Shown: piece by piece, positions 1 to 5,424 of the stretch
Layout of the letters: every line of letters begins with the position of its first letter
How positions within the stretch are numbered: the stretch's first letter is position 1
Source of the DNA: Candidatus Eisenbergiella stercorigallinarum
Lineage (GTDB): Bacteria > Bacillota > Clostridia > Lachnospirales > Lachnospiraceae
Direction of reading: 5' to 3'
Assembly (NCBI GenBank): GCA_019120525.1
Contig: DWUW01000128.1
Coordinates: forward strand, 1-6,946
Length of the DNA: 6,946 nucleotides
Notes under the pieces: model-generated
Database searches by the model: none
What the model was told of the DNA's origin: nothing
What the model saw: the letters and a program-made list of their open reading frames with translations, nothing else
Program-made: the position numbers and the translations under genes

Positions 1-147
1 CTTTTCCTGATAAATTACAGGTTAACATATTTCGGGGCATATTTCCAGTATCTTCATAAAAAAATAAGAAACCAAAATCAAGAAAGCCTGCTTCATTCCC
101 CGCTCCGTGAAAAGCAACTTTTTAGAAGAAACTGCGAATATTTGATA
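1..147. other. AT-rich non-coding stretch upstream of the hemolysin III promoter
   Basis: I see no gene here: all frames are interrupted by stops and the base composition is clearly more AT-rich than the genes that follow. The only internal structure noticed is a short direct repeat, CATATTTC, at 26-33 and 38-45 (12-base period), which could be a binding site or chance. The stretch ends at the -35 box of the promoter for the plus-strand gene. Any gene to the left of the window cannot be judged from this sequence. Confidence 0.5.
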
Positions 148-176
148 TTGACACAGAAAATAATAAGGTGTAGTAT
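148..176 (+). promoter_or_regulatory. Sigma-A-type promoter of the hemolysin III gene
   Basis: A perfect -35 box TTGACA (148-153) is followed after 17 bases by TAGTAT (171-176), which matches the TATAAT consensus at four of six positions. The spacer and flanks are AT-rich. The predicted start of transcription is near 183, which gives a leader of about 114 bases before the ATG at 297. No other plus-strand gene could be served by this promoter. Confidence 0.65.
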
Positions 177-262
177 CATAACATATTATAAGTGGTTTTA
201 AAAACTACATGTTGTATTCCAACTCTCTCAGCATGTGTTTTCAGTTGTTTCGTGCAGAACAG

Positions 263-277
263 GCCGCTTGAAGCGGC
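263..277 (+). promoter_or_regulatory. Short leader hairpin just ahead of the hemolysin III ribosome binding site
   Basis: GCCGCT (263-268) and AGCGGC (272-277) form a perfect 6-bp stem with a 3-base TGA loop. It ends a few bases before the purine-rich AAAGGA (280-285) that is the best Shine-Dalgarno candidate. There is no T-run, so it is not a terminator. It may stabilise the mRNA or affect ribosome access, but it could also be incidental. Confidence 0.4.
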
Positions 278-296
278 AGAAAGGAATGGAACTGCT

Positions 297-947
297 ATGA
301 GTGTTACGATCAGAGAACCCGGAAGCGCGATCACACATTTTATCGGCATGATGATGGCCATTCTGGCCTCCACGCCGCTTCTGATCAAGGCGGTCCTGTC
401 CGGACAGCCTGTTGTTTTCCTTGCCATGGTGATCTTCATCGCCAGCATGGTGCTGCTGTATGGGGCGAGCGCCACCTATCACTCCATCAATGTGGGAGGA
501 CGGATCCTGCGGGTGTTCCGCAAGCTGGACCATATGATGATCTTCGTCCTGATCGCCGGTTCCTACACACCGGTCTGCCTGGTGATCCTGGGCGGCAGGC
601 TGGGATATACCCTGCTGGCGGTGGTCTGGGGCGTTGCCCTTCTCGGCATGGCGATCAAGGCCTTCTGGATCACCTGCCCTAAATGGTTTTCTTCCGTGAT
701 CTACATCGCCATGGGCTGGATCTGCCTGGGCGTTTTCGGCCAGCTCTGGAATACCCTCCCACGCCCGGCGTTTCTGTGGCTTCTGGCCGGCGGGCTGATC
801 TACACGGCGGGCGGCGTGATCTACGCCCTGAAGCTTCCTATATTTAATGCGAAGCACAAATACTTCGGTTCCCATGAGATCTTCCATCTGTTCGTCATGG
901 GCGGGAGCATCTGCCACTTCATCTTCATGTTCTGTTATGTGGCATAA
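297..947 (+). CDS. Hemolysin III / PAQR-family seven-helix membrane protein
   Basis: A 216-residue integral membrane protein of the bacterial hemolysin III (YqfA/TrhA-like) branch of the PAQR family, which includes the adiponectin receptors. About seven hydrophobic helices can be traced, near residues 12-32, 40-60, 80-98, 104-122, 130-148, 158-178 and 193-213. The PAQR metal-site pattern is complete: S58 and H62 in ASATYH, D79 in LDH, and H193 and H197 in SHEIFH. Family knowledge places a zinc ion in these residues and suggests hydrolase-like activity or a role in membrane lipid homeostasis; true haemolysin function is doubtful. The length is normal for the family. The frame is open upstream to a GTG at 192, but those 35 residues lack family character and a ribosome site. 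The ATG at 297 follows AAAGGA and starts at the usual N-terminus. The gene stands alone, with its own promoter and terminator. Confidence 0.9.
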   Translation: MSVTIREPGSAITHFIGMMMAILASTPLLIKAVLSGQPVVFLAMVIFIASMVLLYGASATYHSINVGGRILRVFRKLDHMMIFVLIAGSYTPVCLVILGGRLGYTLLAVVWGVALLGMAIKAFWITCPKWFSSVIYIAMGWICLGVFGQLWNTLPRPAFLWLLAGGLIYTAGGVIYALKLPIFNAKHKYFGSHEIFHLFVMGGSICHFIFMFCYVA

Positions 948-963
948 CGAATGCGCCAGACGG

Positions 964-1006
964 AAAAAAGGCCTTCGACAGCTTTACGCCTGCCGAAGGC
1001 TTTTTT
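964..1006. terminator. Bidirectional intrinsic terminator between hemolysin III and galE
   Basis: GCCTTCG (971-977) and CGAAGGC (994-1000) form a 7-bp stem that continues inward, after one mismatch, as CAG/CTG (979-981 and 990-992). It is flanked by six A (964-969) on the left and six T (1001-1006) on the right. Read on the plus strand, the hairpin ends in a U-run 17 bases after the hemolysin III stop. Read on the minus strand it also ends in a U-run, downstream of the galE stop. One structure can therefore terminate both convergent genes. Confidence 0.88.
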
Positions 1007-1052
1007 CTGCAGCCGATGATCCGGCCCCTTCCTGGCAATTTCCCTTTTCCGG

Positions 1053-2069
1053 TCAGTCGTCGTATCCGTTCGGGTTCTGAGACTGCCATCTCCAGGAGTC
1101 CGCGCACATTTCCTTAATGCCGTACTCGGCCTTCCAGCCAAGCTCCTTCTCCGCCTTGCTGGCATCGGAGTAGCAGGTGGCGATATCGCCGGGGCGGCGG
1201 GCCTTGATCTCGTAAGGGATCTTCACGCCGGTGGCTTCCTCGAAGTTCTTCACGATGTCAAGTACGCTGTAGCCCTTTCCGGTTCCCAGATTGTAAATGG
1301 AAAGCCCGGAATTGTCTTCGATCTTCTTCAGGGCCTTCACATGTCCCTTCGCCAGATCGACCACATGGATGTAGTCCCTCACGCCGGTTCCGTCCGGAGT
1401 GTCATAGTCGTTTCCGAATACGTTGAGCTGTTTCAGCTTGCCCACGGCAACCTGGGTGATGTAGGGCATCAGATTGTTGGGGATGCCGTTGGGATTCTCG
1501 CCGATCATACCGCTCTTATGGGCGCCGATGGGGTTGAAGTAGCGCAGAAGCACAACGTTCCATTCCGGATCCGCCTTCTGGATATCGGAGAGGATCTGCT
1601 CCAGCATGGACTTGGTCCAGCCGTAAGGGTTGGTGCACTGTCCCTTCGGGCACTCCTCCGTGATGGGGATAATGGCAGGATCGCCATAAACGGTGGCGGA
1701 GGAGGAGAAGATGATGTTCTTCACGCCATGCTTTCTCATCACGTCCACTAGGGTCAGGGTCCCGGCGATATTGTTCTCGTAATACTCCCAGGGCTTCGCC
1801 ACGGACTCGCCTACCGCCTTGAGTCCCGCGAAATGGATGCAGGAATCGATCTTTTCCTTATCAAAAATGGCGTTCAGCGCCTCTCTGTCCAGGATATCCG
1901 CCTTGTAAAAAGGCACAGCCTTTCCCGTGATCTTTTCCACGCGCTGCAGGGACTTCTCGCTGGAATTGCAGAGATTGTCCACAACCACCACGTCATAACC
2001 TGCGTTCTGCAGCTCCACAACCGTATGGCTGCCGATATAACCGGCTCCGCCTGTTACTAAAATTGCCAT
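1053..2069 (-). CDS. galE: UDP-glucose 4-epimerase
   Basis: A cytoplasmic, NAD-dependent extended short-chain dehydrogenase that interconverts UDP-glucose and UDP-galactose (Leloir pathway and glycan precursors). The 338 residues match the usual GalE length. Visible motifs are the NAD-binding GGAGYIGS at residues 7-14, the acidic D31, SSSATVYG at 122-129 (catalytic S124), and YGWTK with Y149 and K153, numbered as in E. coli GalE. RDYIHVVDLA at 231-240 and the C-terminal WRWQSQNPNGY are also typical. The residue aligned with E. coli Tyr299 is Cys299 (codon 1173-1175), as in human GALE, which suggests that UDP-N-acetylhexosamines may also fit. The ATG follows AAGGAGG (2074-2080) by 4 bases. It lies 33 bases behind the nucleotidyltransferase gene and is probably co-transcribed with it. 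Transcription likely ends at the shared terminator at 964-1006. Confidence 0.96.
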   Translation of the reverse strand: MAILVTGGAGYIGSHTVVELQNAGYDVVVVDNLCNSSEKSLQRVEKITGKAVPFYKADILDREALNAIFDKEKIDSCIHFAGLKAVGESVAKPWEYYENNIAGTLTLVDVMRKHGVKNIIFSSSATVYGDPAIIPITEECPKGQCTNPYGWTKSMLEQILSDIQKADPEWNVVLLRYFNPIGAHKSGMIGENPNGIPNNLMPYITQVAVGKLKQLNVFGNDYDTPDGTGVRDYIHVVDLAKGHVKALKKIEDNSGLSIYNLGTGKGYSVLDIVKNFEEATGVKIPYEIKARRPGDIATCYSDASKAEKELGWKAEYGIKEMCADSWRWQSQNPNGYDD

Positions 2070-2081
2070 ATTTCCTCCTTC

Positions 2082-2101
2082 TTTCCGGATCTGCCCGGAA
2101 A
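2082..2101 (-). promoter_or_regulatory. Intercistronic hairpin between the nucleotidyltransferase gene and galE
   Basis: TTTCCGG (2082-2088) and CCGGAAA (2095-2101) form a perfect 7-bp stem with a 6-base loop. It fills nearly all of the 33-base gap between the two genes and ends just before the galE AAGGAGG site. On the transcribed strand it is followed by GAAGGAGG, not a T-run, so it is not an intrinsic terminator. It could protect or separate the two halves of the message, or modulate galE translation; this is inferred only from position. Confidence 0.4.
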
Positions 2102-2102
2102 T

Positions 2103-3029
2103 TTATTTTGTCTCCCACAGATACTCGGGATAAACGCCCTCCGCCTTCAGACGGGCGATGGACTCCATCACAAAAGGCTTATCCTCCTTATAGGTTACGC
2201 CGAACCACTTATCTTTGGAGGAGAGCACCTCAACGGTGGCCTTGTCCTGCTTCAGCAGCTTATCCACCTCAATGGGCAGGAAGCATTCCGACTTCAGCGG
2301 ATTCTTCTCCACTTCCGTCCGGAAGAAGCCGTTCACCGCGGTCTCCAGTTCCTTCAGGATGCTGGCGGAAAAGCCCCACATGTTCATGGATACCAGCGTA
2401 TCCAGGGGAAGCGCCGTCCAGGTCGCCCCGTCGTCTTCGGTAAAGGCGGCGCCGTCCGCCGTCTTGACAATCTTGGTACGCTCCGCGATCTCCTTCAGAT
2501 AACCGTTCTCATCTGTCACACATACGCCGCGCGCTACGGAACCGTTTTCCGTCAGGGTATTGCCAAGCTCATAGCCCACCATCGCGTAGCGGTATTTCTC
2601 ATCATCCTGGTGGGTGGTCAGGAACTGATACAACGTGGTATAGGCGCTTCTTCCATAATAATCGTCCGCATTGATGACCGCGAACGGTCCGTTCAGTACA
2701 TTCTTACAGCACAGGATCGCATGGGCTGTTCCCCAGGGCTTTACCCTTCCCTCCGGGATCTGAAAGCCTTCCGGAACCTTGTCCAGCTCCTGGAATACAT
2801 ATTCCACCTGCATGTGCCTGCTTACCCTGTCCCCTACACACTCGCGGAAATCCTTCTCGTTTTCCTTCTTAATGATGAAAACGACCTTTTCAAATCCCGC
2901 GCGGTGCGCGTCATACATGGAAAAATCAATGATCTTGTGCCCCTGCGGATCCACCGGATCGATCTGCTTGAGCCCGCCGTAGCGGCTTCCCATACCTGCC
3001 GCCAGAATTACCAGTACCGGTTTGTCCAT
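2103..3029 (-). CDS. Sugar-nucleotidyltransferase-like protein (NTP_transferase family)
   Basis: A 308-residue cytoplasmic protein with the fold of nucleotidylyltransferases that join a sugar phosphate to an NTP, releasing pyrophosphate. The N-terminal signature LAAGMGSRYGGLKQ (residues 9-22) is the nucleotide-binding loop. WGTAHA (99-104) is the base/sugar contact region, and NADDYYG (120-126) carries the acidic metal-binding pair. It is not a typical GalU, which has a different N-terminal signature and insertions; it belongs to a little-characterised group annotated simply as nucleotidyltransferase. The substrate cannot be read from the sequence. The frame stays open 44 residues further upstream, but that part overlaps the predicted promoter and is unlike the family. 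The start at 3029 begins directly at the conserved MDKPVLVILAAG, after a purine-rich AAAGGAAAA. It is the first gene of a probable operon with galE. Confidence 0.88.
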   Translation of the reverse strand: MDKPVLVILAAGMGSRYGGLKQIDPVDPQGHKIIDFSMYDAHRAGFEKVVFIIKKENEKDFRECVGDRVSRHMQVEYVFQELDKVPEGFQIPEGRVKPWGTAHAILCCKNVLNGPFAVINADDYYGRSAYTTLYQFLTTHQDDEKYRYAMVGYELGNTLTENGSVARGVCVTDENGYLKEIAERTKIVKTADGAAFTEDDGATWTALPLDTLVSMNMWGFSASILKELETAVNGFFRTEVEKNPLKSECFLPIEVDKLLKQDKATVEVLSSKDKWFGVTYKEDKPFVMESIARLKAEGVYPEYLWETK

Positions 3030-3159
3030 TTTTCCTTTCCCTTCTGCGTGTCGTTCACGCGATTCCGGGCTGTGAAGCCGACATCCCTGAACATGTCTGT
3101 TTCTGCATATACCTCCAGGCCGCCTCACTTTACCCCTTCTTTTTTTCAGGTCTGTATCC

Positions 3160-3189
3160 ATCTTACCACAAAAGGCATGTGGTTGGCAA
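3160..3189 (-). promoter_or_regulatory. Promoter of the nucleotidyltransferase-galE operon with an embedded inverted repeat
   Basis: On the minus strand, TTGCCA (3184-3189; one mismatch to TTGACA) is followed after 18 bases by TAAGAT (3160-3165; four of six matches to TATAAT). The -10 box is preceded by TGG, an extended -10 element. The spacer is bounded by a 6-bp inverted repeat, ACCACA (3165-3170) and TGTGGT (3178-3183) with 7 bases between, positioned where a repressor would block RNA polymerase. Transcription should start near 3153, giving a leader of about 120 bases. No regulator is encoded nearby, so the operator role is inference. Confidence 0.55.
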
Positions 3190-3276
3190 TTTTACAATCT
3201 ACTATTTTTTGATACTTTTCCCCTGTGCCCGACGTGTCCGAAATATCTGAACGCCAATATGCCGCATCGCAGCCCT

Positions 3277-4350
3277 TTATCCGGTCACAAGCCGGCGCGC
3301 CGCGGGAATTTTTTCCAGAAGGAAGGTGCCAAGCAGGGACGGGAGGATAAGGGCAAGGGTTTTCAGCACATTGGTCCCCACGCTGAAGCGGGGAAAGAGC
3401 AGCGCCATATACGGCACCAAAAGCCAGCCGAACACCCAGTGCAGGTAATAGATCCCGAGCGTCCGCTTCGCCACCGCGCGCACGGCGGCGGACAGGAGTC
3501 TGTTTTTTATGGTAAGGTCCCGGCAAAGAAGGAATACGCCAAGCGCAAGCAGGATCACCGGGATGTGGCGGTATCCCTCCGTCAGAAGGATGCCGTCCCA
3601 GACGGGCGTGCCGCTCAGATACCATTTCACTCCCCATATCCCGGGAAGGCCGAGAGCCGCCATGCCCGCGCCGATCAGGCGCTGCGCCCTCCGGCTGCCC
3701 CCGATGGCGGGACCGGTATGGATCCAGGCTCCCAGCAGGAAAAAGCCCAGCATGTTGGCGTAGGTCCCAAAGGGATTGAGCACATTCAGAGAGGAAAGGG
3801 GAAAGGCCCCGATCCACCCCGCCGCCGCAAGAGCGTCCAACAGGATCTGGAGCGCGGTCATCCCGTTGGTCATCACCAGCCCGTAGACGGCGAAAAACAG
3901 GATCAGCCTTCTTCCCAGAGGATGGGCAAAGCAGATCCGGAACAGGGGAAACAGCAGATAGACCGCCAGAAGCGCCTCGATGAACCACAGATGGCCTGTC
4001 CCAATCCCCTCCAGATTCCCGAAGGCAAACAGATACAGGAAGATCTGATTTTTCCCGAAGCCGGAAAGGGGCACATGGTTGATCGCCCCAATGGAAAGCA
4101 GGTAGATCAGCCGCCAGGCAACCAGCACCAGATAAATGGCAAGCGTCTTGGATATATGCTTTTTCAGCCTCAGCGGCCGGGTGAAAAGAAGCGCCCCGTT
4201 CACCAGGAAAAACATGGGCACGCCCGACCAGCAGGCGGACATGAACAGGTTGGCGGGAACGGTCTGCGCAAGCAGTACAAAATGGCAGAACACCACCAGA
4301 AAAATGGCGATGACCTTCACGATATCCAGATATTCGATCCTTTTTTGCAC
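3277..4350 (-). CDS. Membrane acyltransferase (acyltransferase 3 family)
   Basis: A 357-residue multi-pass membrane protein, about ten helices, of the acyltransferase 3 family (OafA/WecH-like), whose members transfer acetyl or other acyl groups to sugars of exported glycans. Family marks are EYLDIVKVIAI near residues 7-17, the probable catalytic His in FCHF (H23), GHLWFIEALLAVYLLFPL around 119-136, and TLGIYYLHW near 298-305. The acceptor is unknown. I chose the GTG at 4350 because AAGGAG (4360-4365) lies 9 bases upstream and the protein then starts at the usual distance from the first helix. An alternative GTG at 4398 overlaps the preceding stop codon but has no good ribosome site and would add a very basic 16-residue tail. 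The gene starts 44 bases after the metallo-hydrolase gene, so the two are probably co-transcribed. No clear terminator follows it. Confidence 0.82.
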   Translation of the reverse strand: MQKRIEYLDIVKVIAIFLVVFCHFVLLAQTVPANLFMSACWSGVPMFFLVNGALLFTRPLRLKKHISKTLAIYLVLVAWRLIYLLSIGAINHVPLSGFGKNQIFLYLFAFGNLEGIGTGHLWFIEALLAVYLLFPLFRICFAHPLGRRLILFFAVYGLVMTNGMTALQILLDALAAAGWIGAFPLSSLNVLNPFGTYANMLGFFLLGAWIHTGPAIGGSRRAQRLIGAGMAALGLPGIWGVKWYLSGTPVWDGILLTEGYRHIPVILLALGVFLLCRDLTIKNRLLSAAVRAVAKRTLGIYYLHWVFGWLLVPYMALLFPRFSVGTNVLKTLALILPSLLGTFLLEKIPAARRLVTG

Positions 4351-4359
4351 TCTCCCTGT

Positions 4360-4365
4360 CTCCTT
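4360..4365 (-). promoter_or_regulatory. Ribosome binding site deciding the acyltransferase start
   Basis: AAGGAG reads on the minus strand 9 bases before the GTG at 4350. It is much stronger than anything ahead of the alternative GTG at 4398. It therefore supports the shorter protein, which begins MQKRIEYLDI. Confidence 0.65.
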
Positions 4366-4394
4366 CCTCTTTTGCCTGCGGGCAGACTGGCTTC

Positions 4395-5171
4395 TCACAG
4401 GCAGACCGGCTTTCCCGCCTTCGGCTTCACCGCGCGGATCTGCGGATAACGGGAAGAAAGCAGGCGATAAAAGGGCCTGGTATCCTCCTGACGGGATACG
4501 GGCGGAAACGCGTCGTCAAAATGGTCCAGCAGGATCCGCTTCGGCATCAGCCGGTCCACGATGGCGCAGGCGGCCTCCTGCGGCCGGCTTTTTCCCTGAT
4601 ACGGCAGGATCAGAAGATCCGCCCCTTCCGGATATTCGGCGCTTTCCTCCAGCGCCATGCTGCCCAGAAGAAGGATCCGTTTTCCCTCCGCCTCGATCTC
4701 ATAAACAAGCGTGTCCCCTCTCTCCCGGAAGCGCGGATGGGCCCAGGCCAGAAAAAACAGATTTTTCGGCCGCGAAAAAAGCCTGGGAGAAAACAGCCTT
4801 CCAAGCACCAGGGAAGGAGAAAAGCTTACATGCTTTCCCCGGTAAGCCGTGATCCTCAGATCCCCCAGACGCCAGCTGTCGCCGGGCCTGGTCAATACCA
4901 CGTTTCCGTTGTCCTCCAGAAATCCCTCCAGCGTCCGCGCCGCGGCGGCGGGACAGTGCACGGTGGCGTCCTGCCCCTCCGCCAGCTCCGGGACAAAAAA
5001 CAGATGATCCAGATGTCCGTGGGTGACGCAGATGTCGCTCACCCCTTCAAAATCCTCCAGGGTATTAGGATTGCTTCCTCCCTCCAGCTCCACAAAGGGG
5101 TCAAACAGAAGCTTCTGCCCGCAGGCTTCGATGAGGATGGAGGCTGTTCCAAACCAGGTTATCTTGATCAT
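4395..5171 (-). CDS. Metallo-beta-lactamase-fold hydrolase with an altered metal site
   Basis: A 258-residue cytoplasmic protein with no signal peptide. It has the metallo-beta-lactamase fold of the UlaG-like, beta-lactamase superfamily type. The opening MIKITWFGTASILIEACGQK is the first strand pair of the fold. THGHLDH (residues 50-56) supplies the ligands H51, H53, D55 and H56. H114 (in RGKH) is the likely third-motif His, and H217 (in LLDHFDD) the last one. The Asp that normally bridges the two metals, usually within a GD pair, appears to be Ser171 in LLLGSMAL (codon 4659-4661). Activity may thus be mononuclear, changed or lost, and the substrate is unknown. The frame extends 12 residues upstream to an ATG at 5207, but that ATG sits inside a perfect hairpin. 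The ATG at 5171 starts at the conserved domain, although its AAGGA is rather far away (about 11 bases). It is probably co-transcribed with the acyltransferase. Confidence 0.82.
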   Translation of the reverse strand: MIKITWFGTASILIEACGQKLLFDPFVELEGGSNPNTLEDFEGVSDICVTHGHLDHLFFVPELAEGQDATVHCPAAAARTLEGFLEDNGNVVLTRPGDSWRLGDLRITAYRGKHVSFSPSLVLGRLFSPRLFSRPKNLFFLAWAHPRFRERGDTLVYEIEAEGKRILLLGSMALEESAEYPEGADLLILPYQGKSRPQEAACAIVDRLMPKRILLDHFDDAFPPVSRQEDTRPFYRLLSSRYPQIRAVKPKAGKPVCL

Positions 5172-5203
5172 GGCAGTCGGTTTCCTTTTTTCGGCCTTTT
5201 CAC

Positions 5204-5246
5204 GCATCCGGCCATACCGCCGTGAAACGGCGGTATGGCCGGATGC
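5204..5246. repeat. Perfect 20-bp inverted repeat in the leader of the metallo-hydrolase gene
   Basis: The arms at 5204-5223 and 5227-5246 are exact reverse complements over 20 bases, separated only by GAA. Neither side has a T-run, so it is not a standard intrinsic terminator. It lies between the promoter at 5286-5314 and the start codon at 5171, so as RNA it would form a very stable hairpin about 33 bases into the transcript. The alternative ATG at 5205-5207 would be locked in the stem. It could be a regulator site, an mRNA-stabilising or roadblock structure, or a dispersed REP-like element. Confidence 0.85.
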
Positions 5247-5285
5247 CGTTCCTGTTTCCGGTTACTTCTAAACATTCTTCCTGCT

Positions 5286-5314
5286 ATTATAACCTGAAAT
5301 CGTCTTTTTTTCTA
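5286..5314 (-). promoter_or_regulatory. Promoter of the metallo-hydrolase-acyltransferase unit
   Basis: The minus strand carries a perfect TATAAT (5286-5291) preceded, after 17 bases, by TAGAAA (5309-5314; four of six matches to TTGACA). A tract of seven A lies at 5305-5311. The predicted transcription start near 5279 leaves a leader of about 108 bases containing the perfect inverted repeat. The site lies in the gap after the aspartate-tRNA ligase gene, showing that the metallo-hydrolase gene need not depend on read-through. Confidence 0.65.
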
Positions 5315-5337
5315 CGGCTTTCTCCGCTTTTTTCCGG

Positions 5338-5382
5338 CGGGCGGCCGCATGCGCTGCTGTTCAGGCCAGCGCCGGCCGCCCG
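5338..5382 (-). terminator. Large GC-rich hairpin downstream of the aspartate-tRNA ligase gene (atypical terminator)
   Basis: Ten base pairs (5338-5347 with 5373-5382) stack on six more (5351-5356 with 5367-5372), with a 3-base bulge at 5348-5350 and a 10-base loop. The structure begins about 42 bases after the stop codon at 5425. On the transcribed strand it is followed by CCGGAAAAAAGCGG, without the U-run of an intrinsic terminator. It may end transcription with help from other factors, or protect the 3' end of the message. Confidence 0.5.
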
Positions 5383-5424
5383 TTGACCGGCGCATACAGA
5401 AAGCGCTCCGGCCTGAATCCGGCA

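Noticed and set aside
192..296. Upstream GTG extension of hemolysin III
   Set aside because: There is no ribosome site, it starts only a few bases from the predicted transcription start, and the residues precede the normal N-terminus.
228..917. A 229-codon minus-strand frame opposite hemolysin III
   Set aside because: It is the hydrophilic, His/Asp/Gln-rich shadow of a membrane-protein gene with no recognisable domain.
3030..3161. Upstream extension of the nucleotidyltransferase by 44 residues
   Set aside because: The extended start lies in the predicted -10 box, the added residues are unlike the family, and the conserved N-terminus begins exactly at 3029.
4351..4398. GTG at 4398 as acyltransferase start, overlapping the preceding TGA
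   Set aside because: The overlap is suggestive of coupling, but no Shine-Dalgarno site precedes it, whereas AAGGAG stands 9 bases before the GTG at 4350.
3259..4449. A 396-codon plus-strand frame opposite the acyltransferase gene
   Set aside because: Its composition (Gly, Pro, Gln, Lys, His rich, no hydrophobic core) is that of the complement of a membrane-protein gene, and no family motif is visible.
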